A stretch of 64,000 nucleotides of DNA from Butyrivibrio sp. (GCA_017615275.1 JAGAAO010000066.1:62001-126000), one strand, 5' to 3'. Shown: positions 39,324-49,061, numbered from the stretch's first letter. Translations and numbers: made by a program. The notes: a model not told the origin generated them from the letters alone.

Positions 39324-41314
39324 CACTTGCCTTCCGTCAGGTCATTGTATATTTTCTTAAGTTCGATCATCTGATCTCTGAGCGTCGCCGCAGTCTCGAA
39401 ATCAAGCTCCGTAGCCGCATGCTTCATCTTCTTCTGAACCTGACCGATAAGCTTCTCAAGTTCATCCTTATCCATTGACTCAGGTTCTTTTTCAAATTTA
39501 ACTTCTTCCTTGGCAATAGCCTTAGTGACTGCGATAAGCTCTCTTACCGCCTTCTTGATCGTCTTCGGTGTTATTCCGTGCTCTTTGTTGTACTTCTCCT
39601 GTATCTCGCGTCGTCTCGCCGTTTCTTCAATGGCATTTCTCATGGAATCCGTCATATTGTCGGCATACATGATAACGCGACCTTCAGCATTACGCGCAGC
39701 ACGTCCGATAGTCTGAATAAGCGATGTCTCCGAACGAAGAAATCCCTCTTTATCCGCGTCGATTATCGCCACGAGCGATATCTCGGGAATATCAAGTCCC
39801 TCTCTCAAAAGATTGATACCAACAAGGACATCAAACACATCAAGTCTCATATCTCTGATGATCTCCGCTCTTTCGAGCGTGTCGATATCGGAATGCAGAT
39901 ACTTTACTCTTATTCCCGACTCAGCGAGGTACTCGGTAAGATCCTCTGCCATTCTCTTGGTAAGAGTTGTAACAAGAACCTTATTCTTCTTGTCTATCTC
40001 TGTACGGATCTCGCCTATAAGATTGTCAATCTGTCCCTCGACAGGTCTCACAGAGATTTCCGGATCAAGAAGTCCCGTAGGTCGTATTACCTGTTCAGCC
40101 CTAAGGAGCTCATGCTCCTCCTCATACTTACCGGGAGTAGCGGAACAGAACAGCATCTGATCTATATGCGATTCAAATTCCTCAAAATTAAGAGGTCGGT
40201 TATCAAGTGCAGACGGAAGCCTGAATCCGTAATCAACAAGAGTGAGTTTCCTACTCCTGTCTCCATGGTACATAGCTCCCACCTGAGGTATCGTCATATG
40301 TGACTCATCAACTATTATCAGAAAATCCCTGTCAAAGAAGTCCAAAAGAGTAAGCGGCGGTTCTCCCGGAGCCATAAAATTAAGGTGTCTCGAATAATTC
40401 TCGATTCCTGAGCAAAAGCCTGTCTCTTTAAGCATCTCTACATCAAAATTGGTTCTCTCAGAAATTCTCTGCGCTTCAATAAGCCTGTCTTCTCCCTTAA
40501 AGAACTTAATCTGTTCCTCAAGCTCTTTTTCTATTTCCACACAGGCCTTGTTTATCTTCTCCTGTGGAACGACATAGTGTGATGCAGGATAGATCATGAC
40601 ATGCGTAAGTTCATTTCTGACCTTCGCGGTAACAGGCTCTATCTCAGTAATCCTATCTATCTCGTCTCCGAAAAACTCTATTCTTATCAGATAGTCATCT
40701 GCATTTGCAGGGAAAACTTCTATAGTATCTCCTCTCACTCTGAAATTACATCTTCCAAGCTCAAGGTCGTTTCTCGTGTACTGAATTGCAACAAGCTCTT
40801 CTATTGTCTTATCTCTGTCCTTCTGCATACCCGGGCGGAGTGAGATTGACATTCCCTTGAATTCATCAGGGCTTCCAAGTCCGTATATACATGACACGCT
40901 GGCAACAACGATAACATCATTTCGCTCCGAAAGAGATGCGGTCGCCGAAAGTCTAAGCTTATCTATCTCATCATTTATAGAAGAATCCTTAGCAATATAT
41001 GTATCCGTCTGCGGAACATACGCTTCAGGCTGATAGTAATCATAGTATGAGACAAAATACTCAACGGCATTTTCGGGAAAGAATTCTTTCATCTCGCCAT
41101 AGAGCTGTCCCGCAAGAGTCTTGTTATGGCTGATGATAAGCGTCGGTTTATTCAAAGCCGCAATAACATTAGCCATGGTAAATGTCTTACCTGAGCCCGT
41201 AACGCCAAGCAGAGTCTCAAACTGGTTGCCCGCTTTGAAACCATCTACTAATTCTTTTATTGCCTGCGGCTGATCACCGGTAGGCTTAAATTCAGAGCGT
41301 AATTTGAAGTCCAT
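39323..41314 (-). CDS. uvrB: UvrABC system protein B
   Basis: 663 residues from ATG at 41314 ([16 protein letters not shown]). [15 protein letters not shown] is Walker A, the beta-hairpin [15 protein letters not shown] is present, then VDESH (Walker B), QTIGRAARN (motif VI) and a UvrC-binding C-terminal coil ([19 protein letters not shown]). The start in frame further upstream (41368) has no support. A LexA box at 41431-41442 indicates SOS control. Confidence 0.98.
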   Translation of the reverse strand: MDFKLRSEFKPTGDQPQAIKELVDGFKAGNQFETLLGVTGSGKTFTMANVIAALNKPTLIISHNKTLAGQLYGEMKEFFPENAVEYFVSYYDYYQPEAYVPQTDTYIAKDSSINDEIDKLRLSATASLSERNDVIVVASVSCIYGLGSPDEFKGMSISLRPGMQKDRDKTIEELVAIQYTRNDLELGRCNFRVRGDTIEVFPANADDYLIRIEFFGDEIDRITEIEPVTAKVRNELTHVMIYPASHYVVPQEKINKACVEIEKELEEQIKFFKGEDRLIEAQRISERTNFDVEMLKETGFCSGIENYSRHLNFMAPGEPPLTLLDFFDRDFLIIVDESHMTIPQVGAMYHGDRSRKLTLVDYGFRLPSALDNRPLNFEEFESHIDQMLFCSATPGKYEEEHELLRAEQVIRPTGLLDPEISVRPVEGQIDNLIGEIRTEIDKKNKVLVTTLTKRMAEDLTEYLAESGIRVKYLHSDIDTLERAEIIRDMRLDVFDVLVGINLLREGLDIPEISLVAIIDADKEGFLRSETSLIQTIGRAARNAEGRVIMYADNMTDSMRNAIEETARRREIQEKYNKEHGITPKTIKKAVRELIAVTKAIAKEEVKFEKEPESMDKDELEKLIGQVQKKMKHAATELDFETAATLRDQMIELKKIYNDLTEGK

Positions 41315-41372
41315 ATTTATTGATAACCCCTTCGCCGAAAGATATTCATGCTCTCTAACTAAGCTCAATAAA

Positions 41373-41404
41373 AAATGATATACTGCCGTTTCAGTATATC
41401 ATTT
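41373..41404. repeat. 13-bp perfect inverted repeat over the uvrB promoter region
   Basis: Arms 41373-41385 and 41392-41404 are perfect complements around a six-base spacer. On the minus strand the hairpin is followed by TTTTTTATT, so it looks like an intrinsic terminator or attenuator just upstream of uvrB. It also overlaps the candidate -10. It is AT-rich, so stability is modest. Confidence 0.6.
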
Positions 41405-41421
41405 CATATATCAAGCGTCTA
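41393..41421 (-). promoter_or_regulatory. uvrB: Candidate uvrBA promoter
   Basis: Minus strand: TAGACG (41421-41416), 17 bases, TATACT (41398-41393) with TGA before it forming an extended -10. It starts transcription about 75 bases before the uvrB ATG. The LexA box ends nine bases upstream of its -35. The hairpin at 41373-41404 overlaps it, so the assignment is tentative. Confidence 0.45.
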
Positions 41422-41430
41422 TAAAAATTT

Positions 41431-41442
41431 GAACACATGTTC
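41431..41442. promoter_or_regulatory. LexA/DinR SOS box
   Basis: GAACACATGTTC is a perfect GAAC-N4-GTTC palindrome, the Gram-positive LexA operator. It lies upstream of uvrB, a classical SOS gene, and 109 bases before the divergent XRE gene. Confidence 0.8.
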
Positions 41443-41479
41443 GCGATATTTTCTTTGTTGCCCTCCCAATACTGGTGGA

Positions 41480-41508
41480 TCGACATTATGTCGCATTCGA
41501 CATATAAT
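41480..41508 (+). promoter_or_regulatory. Promoter and overlapping operator of the XRE gene
   Basis: TCGACA (41480-41485), 17 bases, TATAAT (41503-41508): five of six and six of six to consensus. Three alternating half-sites CGACAT, ATGTCG, CGACAT at 41481-41486, 41488-41493 and 41498-41503 make overlapping palindromes that cover the -35, the spacer and the edge of the -10. This is the layout of an autorepressed regulator. Confidence 0.75.
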
Positions 41509-41550
41509 TTTAATAAAAATATATAGCCGACCATTTAAGGAGGTATCCAA

Positions 41551-41838
41551 ATGAGTAGTTATAGCGATTACAAAAATAAAGCGTTCAAAAATCTTGAAGC
41601 AAAAAAAGAATATGACGCTCTAGCTCCTGAATATAACATAATACAAGCAATGATTGATGCTCGCAAAAGTCAAAATCTCACACAAAAAGATCTATCCGAT
41701 CGCACAGGCATTACGCAAGCAGATATCAGCCGAATTGAAAACGGAACTCGCAATCCCAGCCTTGAAATGCTTAAGAGATTAGCTCACGGCCTCGGCATGC
41801 AATTAAAAGTAGAATTTATCAAACCAAACAAAATATAA
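41551..41838 (+). CDS. HigA-like XRE antitoxin/regulator without a toxin neighbour
   Basis: 95 residues behind a perfect AAGGAGGT. After an N-terminal helix (NKAFKNLEAKKEYDALAPEY) comes an HTH of the XRE/Cro type: LTQKDLSDRTGITQADISRIENG and PSLEMLKRLAHGLGMQL. The whole length and the N-terminal part are those of HigA antitoxins paired with RelE/ParE-type HigB toxins. HigB usually lies just upstream, but here that space holds only the divergent uvrB promoter, and nothing coding lies downstream. Function as antitoxin is therefore unsure; it could be a domesticated regulator. Confidence 0.85.
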   Translation: MSSYSDYKNKAFKNLEAKKEYDALAPEYNIIQAMIDARKSQNLTQKDLSDRTGITQADISRIENGTRNPSLEMLKRLAHGLGMQLKVEFIKPNKI

Positions 41839-41902
41839 ATATGTACACATCCACAACGATTCTACACGCACCTCTTTTAATAGATTTCCCTTTTGCCCCA
41901 TC

Positions 41903-42131
41903 TACGTGTGTGCTCCCTATTTTGAGCATTTTCTCACGTAGTTTCCACCCACTTTGGGGCATATCTACGTGAGACAGAAAGGAATTCCAAAGATATTTCA
42001 CGTAAATTTTTCCGAAAAAACGGGATTTTTACGGGAGATCCCCTTGGAAATGAGAGCAGTTCACGTAGACTCAGTTTGAAATCGGTAATTTTTACGGGAA
42101 TAGGCCCCTAATTCCTCTAAGACACCCGTAA
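41903..42131. repeat. Eight-site periodic array of alternating inverted motifs (structured non-coding DNA/RNA)
   Basis: Four-base cores (ACGT, ACGG or CCGT) are centred near 41905, 41937, 41968, 42001, 42032, 42064, 42095 and 42127, spacings 32, 31, 33, 31, 32, 31 and 32. Orientation alternates strictly: CTACGTG, CACGTAG, CTACGTG, CACGTAA, TTACGGG, CACGTAG, TTACGGG, CCCGTAA. Sites 1/2 and 7/8 are different sequences but each pair is fully complementary, and site 3/4 is nearly so. TGCCCCA (41894-41900) and TGGGGCA (41955-41961) also pair across sites 1 and 2. No ORF is present. It starts 65 bases after the XRE stop. Confidence 0.6.
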
Positions 42132-42179
42132 CCGCACCGAATGAAGCTAAAAACAAAAGTGAGGCAACAAGTTACCCGA

Positions 42180-42511
42180 GGGCAAAAACTCAGCGAAAGT
42201 GGCTGTCGCATTAAACACATTTTTCACGCGGTTTGTTTGCACAGACACTAGGCGGACGGCATACAGCTGTATTCACGCAGTTCTCGGACGAGCAACATGA
42301 TTTTTAATTTGAAAAAACTTGGAGATGCTGACTTCTTTGAGCAACGTCGAAAGGAAGCATCTCCAAGTTTTTGAAATTTTAAAAATCAGTGCGCAGCCGA
42401 ACACAAGCGAATACAGCTGTATGCCGTCCGCCTAGCGTCTGTGCAAACGAACCGCGTGGCATAAAAAATGTTTAATGCGACAGCCACTTCACATTTCGAG
42501 ATTTTTGGCCC
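42180..42511. repeat. Giant imperfect palindrome (332 bp) downstream of glgP
   Basis: Perfect 20-bp arms 42198-42217/42469-42488, a 50-bp segment 42225-42274/42409-42458 with 48 matches, and a perfect 17-bp inner stem 42313-42329/42356-42372 around a 26-base loop; weaker pairing runs out to about 42180 and 42511. One fold spans the whole stretch. The right end stops five bases from the glgP stop codon. No protein-coding frame is credible in it. Confidence 0.8.
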
Positions 42512-42516
42512 ATCTT

Positions 42517-44772
42517 TTACAGATGCCAGATCTCGTCGTTATACTGTTTGATTGTTCTGTCTGATGAGAAGAAGCCTGCGTTGGCGATGTTGACGAGTGC
42601 CATCTTGCGCCAGCTCTTTTCATCCTTATAGGCTTTTAATACCTCAGCCTTGACCTTGCAATATTCCTTGAAATCAGGGAAAGTCATGAACCAGTCCTTG
42701 CCGACAAGTTCTTTATGAAGCCTTGTGAGATTCTTCTTATCTCCCACAGCAAGCATCTCCTTGCCGATCAGGAAGTCCACAGCCTCCTTCAATGCAGGAT
42801 CTTTTTCGTAATAATCTTTTGCCACATAGTCAGCCTTCGCATAATGAGCAATAACCTCATCCGAAGAAAGACCGAAGGTAAAGATATTTTCTTTTCCCAC
42901 AAGATCAGCGATCTCCACGTTTGCACCGTCCATAGTACCGAGAGTCACAGCACCGTTTAACATGAACTTCATGTTGCCGGTACCCGAAGCTTCCTTGGAC
43001 GCCAAAGAGATCTGCTCTGAAATATCACAGGCAGGAATCAGCTTCTCAGCTGCGGTAACATTGTAGTTCTCGATCATTATCACCTGCAGGTATTTGCTTG
43101 CCTTTGCATCTTTTTCCACAATCTCGGACAAGCACAGGATTGCATGAATGATATCCTTTGCGATGGTATAAGCAGGTGCTGCCTTTGCTCCGAAGATACA
43201 TGTAATCTTGTTCGCCGGATGTTTTCCTTTTCTGATATCCAAAAGAGTTCGGATGATCCACAAAAGGTTGAGCTGCTGCCTCTTATACTCATGAAGTCTC
43301 TTGGACTGCACATCAAATATCGAATTAGGATCGATCTTAGCATCCTGATTCATCTCAAGCCACTTCGCAAAACGCTCTTTATTATCCTTCTTGATCTGCG
43401 CCAGAGATGCAAGGAACGCCTCGTCATCAGCAAAGCCTTCCAACGCTTTAAGTTTCTCCGCATCCTTGATCCACTCATTTCCTATTCTCTCAGTGATCAG
43501 CTCAGAGAGCTTGGGATCACAGGATACAAGCCAGCGCCTGAAGGTAATTCCGTTGGTCTTGTTGTTGAACTTCTCGGGATAAATATCATAAAAAGCCTTG
43601 AGCTCACTGTTTTTCAAAATCTCAGTATGAAGCGCAGCGACACCGTTGGTAGAATGTGAAAAATGAATATCCATGTGCGCCATATGCACGTTGCCGTCTT
43701 TGTCGCTTATCCAAACAGTAGGATCTTTATATGCTTTTTTCACTCTCTTATCCAGCATGTCGATGATCGGCAAAAGGAAAGGTACAGCCTGCTCCAGGAA
43801 GTGACGAGGCCATGTCTCCAACGCTTCTGCAAGGATCGTGTGATTCGTATAGCCGCACACATCTGTTACGATCTTCACGGCTTCATCCTCTTCGATACCG
43901 CGCTCTTCAAGCAAACGGATCAGCTCGGGGATAACCATGGAAGGATGCGTATCATTGATCTGTACCGCAGCATAGTCTGCAAGATCATGAAGGTTACTTC
44001 CGCGCTCTATACATTCATCCAAAAGAAGTCTAGCCGCATTGCTGACCATGAAGTACTCCTGATAAACACGGAGAATCCTTCCGTAATCATCGCTGTCATC
44101 AGGATACAGGAACAATGTCAGATTCTTTTTAAACTTCTGTTTGTCAAAAGAAATGCCCTGTCCGATTACTCTGTCATCTACAGAATCTATATCAAAAAGT
44201 CTCAGTCTGCAGCATCCCGTATCATAGCCGGTTACTGCAATCTCATACATAACACTTGTTACAGTAAAATCTCCGAGAGAGATTTCATAGCGCTTATCTG
44301 TTCTGCGCATCCAACTCTCTTTGCCCCACTTAAGCCATTCATCGGGCTTTTCTTCCTGCTTATTGCCGGCAAAAACCTGCTTGAACAGTCCACAGTGATA
44401 AGCAAGTCCCACACCATCTGCGGGGAGTCCCAAAGTTGCACAACTGTCTATAAAGCAAGCCGCAAGTCTTCCAAGACCTCCGTTTCCGAGAGAGGGCTCA
44501 TACTCGCATTCCTCAAGCTCGGAAATATCTCTTCCCGCTTCAGCCAGTTCTTTTTTTACACTGTCGTACAATCCCAGATTTATCAGGTTGTTCGACAAAA
44601 GCTTACCGATCAAAAACTCGGCAGAAATATAGTAAAGTTTCTTTTTTCCGTTGTGATAACCTTTATTCTCTGCTGCCTCCTGTGTCATCGACAGAAGTGC
44701 GTTATAAAGCTCCGATACAGAACAGTCACAAAGAGCCTTTCCGGTATAATCTGTCAGTTTTTTATTATTCAA
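42517..44772 (-). CDS. glgP: Glycogen/maltodextrin phosphorylase
   Basis: 751 residues. [35 protein letters not shown] and [21 protein letters not shown] (with the PLP lysine) are the catalytic blocks of the glycogen phosphorylase family. It releases glucose-1-phosphate from alpha-1,4-glucans. The start is a TTG at 44772, eight bases after AAGGAGA; a four-codon out-of-frame ORF (ATG GAT CTT TGA) overlaps it. Last gene of the maltodextrin group, so it degrades imported maltodextrins after MalQ. Confidence 0.96.
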   Translation of the reverse strand: MNNKKLTDYTGKALCDCSVSELYNALLSMTQEAAENKGYHNGKKKLYYISAEFLIGKLLSNNLINLGLYDSVKKELAEAGRDISELEECEYEPSLGNGGLGRLAACFIDSCATLGLPADGVGLAYHCGLFKQVFAGNKQEEKPDEWLKWGKESWMRRTDKRYEISLGDFTVTSVMYEIAVTGYDTGCCRLRLFDIDSVDDRVIGQGISFDKQKFKKNLTLFLYPDDSDDYGRILRVYQEYFMVSNAARLLLDECIERGSNLHDLADYAAVQINDTHPSMVIPELIRLLEERGIEEDEAVKIVTDVCGYTNHTILAEALETWPRHFLEQAVPFLLPIIDMLDKRVKKAYKDPTVWISDKDGNVHMAHMDIHFSHSTNGVAALHTEILKNSELKAFYDIYPEKFNNKTNGITFRRWLVSCDPKLSELITERIGNEWIKDAEKLKALEGFADDEAFLASLAQIKKDNKERFAKWLEMNQDAKIDPNSIFDVQSKRLHEYKRQQLNLLWIIRTLLDIRKGKHPANKITCIFGAKAAPAYTIAKDIIHAILCLSEIVEKDAKASKYLQVIMIENYNVTAAEKLIPACDISEQISLASKEASGTGNMKFMLNGAVTLGTMDGANVEIADLVGKENIFTFGLSSDEVIAHYAKADYVAKDYYEKDPALKEAVDFLIGKEMLAVGDKKNLTRLHKELVGKDWFMTFPDFKEYCKVKAEVLKAYKDEKSWRKMALVNIANAGFFSSDRTIKQYNDEIWHL

Positions 44773-44790
44773 AGATCCATTCTCCTTTTC

Positions 44791-46278
44791 TTATCGTGGG
44801 AGCCGCGCATAAATCTCCATTTTACCTCGGATTTTTTCTGCAAGCTGCTCATCAAACACACCGGGCATAGCACGCCACACCCAGTTATTTCCTAAAGTTG
44901 AAGGTACATTTATCCTTGCTTCGCTGCCAAGTCCCAAAAGATCCTGAGCCGTCACGATCGCGGTATCCGCATTACTCTCCCAGATAGCACGCATCATGCC
45001 CCAGTTATAGCCTTCGCGCCCCGACAGTCCCAGATATTCCTTGGCCACACGCCTGTCTTTGGCAGGTGCCGTCTTCATCCATCCGCATGCCGTATCGTTG
45101 TCGTGTGTTCCGACATACGCAATGCACTTTTTCGGATAAAGATAAGGTCTGTAATAATTGCCGTTACCATCTCTTGAGTCAAATGCAAACTCCAGAACTT
45201 TCATGCCCGGATAGCCGCACTTTCTCAGAAGTTTTCTTACATCCGGTGTCAAAAATCCCAGATCCTCGGCGATAATATCACGACGACCGAGTTTCTTTTC
45301 AATCTGTTCAAACAGATCGATTCCGGGGCCTTCTCTCCATCTGCCGTTTCTGGCATCCTTATCTTCAAAAGGAATTGCATAATATCCCGCAAAGCCTCTA
45401 AAATGGTCAATCCTCAACTTGTCATACAGCAAAAAGCTGTGTTCTATTCTTTTTATCCACCATGCATATCCATCCTGTTTCATCACATCCCAGTCAAAGA
45501 GCGGATTGCCCCATAACTGTCCGTCAGCAGAAAATCCATCGGGCGGACATCCTGCCACTTCGGTCGGTATCAAATTTTTATCCAGTTGGAATAAGGATGG
45601 TCTTGACCAGACATCCGCGCTGTCGAGCGCCACATAGATGGGCAAATCACCGATGAGAAAAATGCCGTTGGCGTTGGCGTATGCTTTCAGCTGATCCCAT
45701 TGCTTTTTGAAAAGATATTGCAATACTTTCCAAAAAGTGATCTGCTGCTCATATTTCTTGCTCATCTGTTCAATAGTGCTCTTTTCGCGGAACCGAACAG
45801 ATTCTTCCCACATCTGCCAGGACTTCCCGCCATGAGCATCCTTGAGCGCCATAAACAATGCATAGTCTTCAATCCAAAAGCTGTTCTGCTTTAAAAAAGC
45901 GTCATATTCCCGCTCGGGATCTTTCAAAAACCGCTTCACTGCCTTTTCCAGCACAGGGAAACGTTTTTTGTACATAACCTCGTAATTAACGCGGTCCGGC
46001 GTTGTTTCCCAGTCAACGTCGTCAATTTCTTCTTTCAGCAGGTATCCGTCTTCGATCAGTTTCTCCGGATCGATCATATACGGATTCCCCGCAAATGTGG
46101 AAAAACTCTGATACGGACTGTCTCCGTATCCCGTCGGGCAGATCGGCAAAAGTTGCCAATAAGTCTGACCCGCCTGCTTTAGAAAATCCACAAATTTATA
46201 TGCTTCCTTACCCACGGTTCCGATACCGTAAGGCGATGAAAGGCTGGTTATGGGCATTAACACCCCGCCTGCTCTCAT
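44791..46278 (-). CDS. malQ: 4-alpha-glucanotransferase (amylomaltase)
   Basis: 495 residues, GH77. PITSLSSPYGIGTVGKEAYKF, YWQLLPICPTGYGDSPYQS, RIDHFRGFAGYYAIP (nucleophile Asp), IAEDLGFLTPDV (acid/base Glu) and YVGTHDNDTACGW are conserved. It rearranges maltodextrins for GlgP. ATG directly follows the LacI stop (zero spacing) with GGAGGA before it, so it is coupled. Confidence 0.96.
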   Translation of the reverse strand: MRAGGVLMPITSLSSPYGIGTVGKEAYKFVDFLKQAGQTYWQLLPICPTGYGDSPYQSFSTFAGNPYMIDPEKLIEDGYLLKEEIDDVDWETTPDRVNYEVMYKKRFPVLEKAVKRFLKDPEREYDAFLKQNSFWIEDYALFMALKDAHGGKSWQMWEESVRFREKSTIEQMSKKYEQQITFWKVLQYLFKKQWDQLKAYANANGIFLIGDLPIYVALDSADVWSRPSLFQLDKNLIPTEVAGCPPDGFSADGQLWGNPLFDWDVMKQDGYAWWIKRIEHSFLLYDKLRIDHFRGFAGYYAIPFEDKDARNGRWREGPGIDLFEQIEKKLGRRDIIAEDLGFLTPDVRKLLRKCGYPGMKVLEFAFDSRDGNGNYYRPYLYPKKCIAYVGTHDNDTACGWMKTAPAKDRRVAKEYLGLSGREGYNWGMMRAIWESNADTAIVTAQDLLGLGSEARINVPSTLGNNWVWRAMPGVFDEQLAEKIRGKMEIYARLPR

Positions 46279-47313
46279 TTATTTTCTGTCCTCCGATTTA
46301 TGCTTATCGAGAATCTTCACGCTTTCTCCCTTTAGAAATTCAAAAGGAATGATCTCGTGCACAGCCTGTCCGCCTGACTCGATAGCATAGATTAATATTT
46401 CTGCACCTCTGACAGCAAAACGTCCCGCATTCTGTCTGACGGTTGCCAGCCTCGGCACAAAGTACTCCGCGGGGCTGATTCCATCAAAGCCCACAACGGA
46501 AATGTCTTCGGGTACTTTTTTACCCATGTCATAAAAAGCTCTGACCGCCCCCATAGCGATCAGGTCACTCATTGCAAATACCGCCGTCATCTCAGGGTAT
46601 TTAGCGATGAGTTCCTTTGCTGCCCTATATCCGCTCTCCATTGAAAAACGCGAATAGGCATATTGTTTATCCATATCAAGTTGACCATCCACATGGATCA
46701 TCGCCATTCTGCATCCCATGAGACGAGCCTGTACAGGCGCCGACAGATAGGGATCTCCTCCGATGATACCGATATGCTCGTGTCCGCACTGATGGAGATA
46801 GTCCATCACATACATCGCCGCAGCTGTATCATCGATTGACAGAGAGGACAGATTCTTAAGATTGTAGGAAATGGAATTACTGGTCACCGTAACGCACGGA
46901 AGCGTCAGTGTCCCAATTTCTTCAATACTGTACTGGTCAAAGTTTGATCCCAGAAAAATCAGCCCCTGTGGTTTCTTGTCCTCAACAATCTTGGCTGCCT
47001 CAACAATCTCATTGGCATCCTGATCAATGTAAGTCACATAGCTAATATAGCCGCGCTCCTCAATTACAGGATTCATCTTCTCCAAAATACCGCTAAAGAG
47101 AAGGTTCTGCGCGCCTTTTACAATGATAGCAATCCCCTGCTGCGCCTGCATCTTAAGATGACGCGCGTTGGCATTGGGCTGATAGTTGTGGGCATTGACC
47201 ACTTCCATGATCCTGTCCCTCGCCTTTTTGCTCACATTGGGATTGTTATTCAATACACGGGAGACGGTACCTACGCCATACCCCGATTCTTTTGCTATGT
47301 CTTTGATGGTCAT
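46279..47313 (-). CDS. LacI-family transcriptional regulator (probable MalR)
   Basis: 344 residues. The HTH is MTIKDIAKESGYGVGTVSRVLNN with the hinge helix PNANARHLKM, followed by a periplasmic-binding-type sensor (GLIFLGSNFDQY, IGIIGGDPYLSAPVQARL, DISVVGFDGISPAEYFVPRLATV). It lies inside the maltodextrin operon between malG and malQ, so maltose or a maltodextrin is the likely effector and the operator at 50570-50583 its likely target. Confidence 0.93.
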   Translation of the reverse strand: MTIKDIAKESGYGVGTVSRVLNNNPNVSKKARDRIMEVVNAHNYQPNANARHLKMQAQQGIAIIVKGAQNLLFSGILEKMNPVIEERGYISYVTYIDQDANEIVEAAKIVEDKKPQGLIFLGSNFDQYSIEEIGTLTLPCVTVTSNSISYNLKNLSSLSIDDTAAAMYVMDYLHQCGHEHIGIIGGDPYLSAPVQARLMGCRMAMIHVDGQLDMDKQYAYSRFSMESGYRAAKELIAKYPEMTAVFAMSDLIAMGAVRAFYDMGKKVPEDISVVGFDGISPAEYFVPRLATVRQNAGRFAVRGAEILIYAIESGGQAVHEIIPFEFLKGESVKILDKHKSEDRK

Positions 47314-47337
47314 AACTGTTATCCTTTTTTGGTGGTT

Positions 47338-48207
47338 TTAACCTTTCACCGCTCCTGCCACAACGCCTTCAATAATGTACTTCTGGCATATCAGATACAG
47401 AATGATGATCGGTACAATATCTATCACGATACTCGCCATCATGGCACCCATGTTTACAGTTCCGAAACTTCCTCGGAAATACTGAATAGCCATAGGAATG
47501 GTGCGATACTTTTTGATATCCAAAACCAGCGTAGGCAACAGATAATCATTCCATACCCACATAGTATCCAGGATCGCCGTCGAAATGATCGTCGGCTTGA
47601 GGATAGGAATAATCACGTTAAAATAGATCTGCAACGGATTGCATCCGTCTATCATTGCCGCTTCTTCGATCTCGAGCGGAATGGAACGCACAAAGCCCGA
47701 GAACATAAATACCGCCAATCCCGCACCAAAGCCAAGATAAATCACGCAAATGTTATAAGGAGAGTTCAGGTGAAGTCTGTCTGCAGTGGTCGCCAGAGTA
47801 AACATAACCATCTGAAACGGCACTACCATACTGAAAATACAAAGATAATAAAATATTTTTGAGGGCAGATCATTCACTCTGACCACGTACCATGCCGCCA
47901 TAGAGCAGCATAACATTATCAAAAACACTGAGCTGACCGTGATAATCAGAGAATACCAAAAGGAACGTAAAAAGTCCATTCCGGTAATGCTCTCAACGTA
48001 ATTGGCAAATCCCGTAAATGATTCGCTGCTGGGCAGGTCAAATACACCTGTTGTGGTTATATATCTGTTATCCTTCAAAGAGTTGATCACGATATTAAAG
48101 ATCGGATACACCCAAAGGATCGATACCAGCGATAAGATCACCGTCAGCACGATGTTCTTTGGAGGCTGTTTACTTGCAGGCATAGCCATTGTCTTTTTGT
48201 CTTTCAT
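47338..48207 (-). CDS. malG: Maltodextrin ABC transporter permease (MalG-like)
   Basis: 289 residues with six helices. The EAA loop is EEAAMIDGCNPLQIYFNVIIPILKPT, which contacts the ATPase. Length and order are typical of MalG-type permeases. ATG shares a base with the malF stop (TAATG). No ATPase (MalK/MsmX) is encoded in the window; a shared one elsewhere is likely. Confidence 0.92.
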   Translation of the reverse strand: MKDKKTMAMPASKQPPKNIVLTVILSLVSILWVYPIFNIVINSLKDNRYITTTGVFDLPSSESFTGFANYVESITGMDFLRSFWYSLIITVSSVFLIMLCCSMAAWYVVRVNDLPSKIFYYLCIFSMVVPFQMVMFTLATTADRLHLNSPYNICVIYLGFGAGLAVFMFSGFVRSIPLEIEEAAMIDGCNPLQIYFNVIIPILKPTIISTAILDTMWVWNDYLLPTLVLDIKKYRTIPMAIQYFRGSFGTVNMGAMMASIVIDIVPIIILYLICQKYIIEGVVAGAVKG

Positions 48208-49061
48208 TATTCCTGCACCTCCTTTGAACGTGTAAACTTAAGCTGTATCAATGAGATCACTACAACGATCAGGAAAAAGAGCACTGCCTTAGCCTGACCG
48301 ATTCCCTTCCACTGAGCTCCGCTTCTTGCATAGAAGGTATCATAGATATTCAGTGCCAACAGCTGTGAATTCTTGGCAGGTTCACCTGCTGTAAGAGAGA
48401 TATTCTGATCGAACATCTTAAAGCCGTTGGTCAAAGTCAAAAATGTACATATAGTAATCGATGGCATGATCATGGGCACTTTGATCTTAAGAAGTGTCTG
48501 AAAGTTTGTTGCGCCATCAATCTTAGCCGCTTCGATATAATCGGGCGATACATTGTTAAGGCCGGCAATGTAGATGATCATCATATAACCGATCTGCTGC
48601 CAGCACAAAAGGATTATCATTCCCCAGAAGCCGTTCTTCTCGGAAAGCTGCAAAAGCTGCTGTCCCATCGCCGACAAAGCTCCGTTAAGTATTGTCTGCC
48701 AGATATACCCCAGCACAATACCGCCTATAAGATTCGGCATAAAGAACACAGTCCTGAAAACATTCGTACCCTTCATTCCTCTTGTCAATAGCAGTGCAAC
48801 CGTAAAAGCGAGCAGATTGATCAAGAGTGATGATACAAATGTAAATCGCACCGTATACCAAAATGCGTGAGAGAAGGTATCGTCGATAAATATGTTTTTG
48901 TAATTGGTAAGTCCGACAAATTTGACATTATTTACAGTTGTAAACTTGCAAAAAGAAAGGTATATACCCCAGATAAAGGGCCATACAAATCCAATCACAA
49001 AAGCCGCCATCGTCGGAAGTATAAACACCGGCCAATACCTTTTGGTCATTTTACCTATCAT
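48207..49061 (-). CDS. malF: Maltodextrin ABC transporter permease (MalF-like)
   Basis: 284 residues from ATG at 49061, eight bases after AAGGAGA; the longer frame to 49151 lacks a site and reads through the leader. Six helices and the EAA loop EAAKIDGATNFQTLLKIKVPMIMPS. Pairs with MalG. Lies 103 bases after malE. Confidence 0.92.
   Translation of the reverse strand: MIGKMTKRYWPVFILPTMAAFVIGFVWPFIWGIYLSFCKFTTVNNVKFVGLTNYKNIFIDDTFSHAFWYTVRFTFVSSLLINLLAFTVALLLTRGMKGTNVFRTVFFMPNLIGGIVLGYIWQTILNGALSAMGQQLLQLSEKNGFWGMIILLCWQQIGYMMIIYIAGLNNVSPDYIEAAKIDGATNFQTLLKIKVPMIMPSITICTFLTLTNGFKMFDQNISLTAGEPAKNSQLLALNIYDTFYARSGAQWKGIGQAKAVLFFLIVVVISLIQLKFTRSKEVQE

Noticed and set aside
41903..42131. CRISPR array
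   Set aside because: Period is regular, but the repeated part is only about seven bases, orientation alternates and no cas gene is present.
43663..44895. Long open frame (410 codons) on the plus strand
   Set aside because: It lies antisense to glgP, which has full catalytic motifs; the translation has no family pattern and no ribosome site. A shadow of codon bias.
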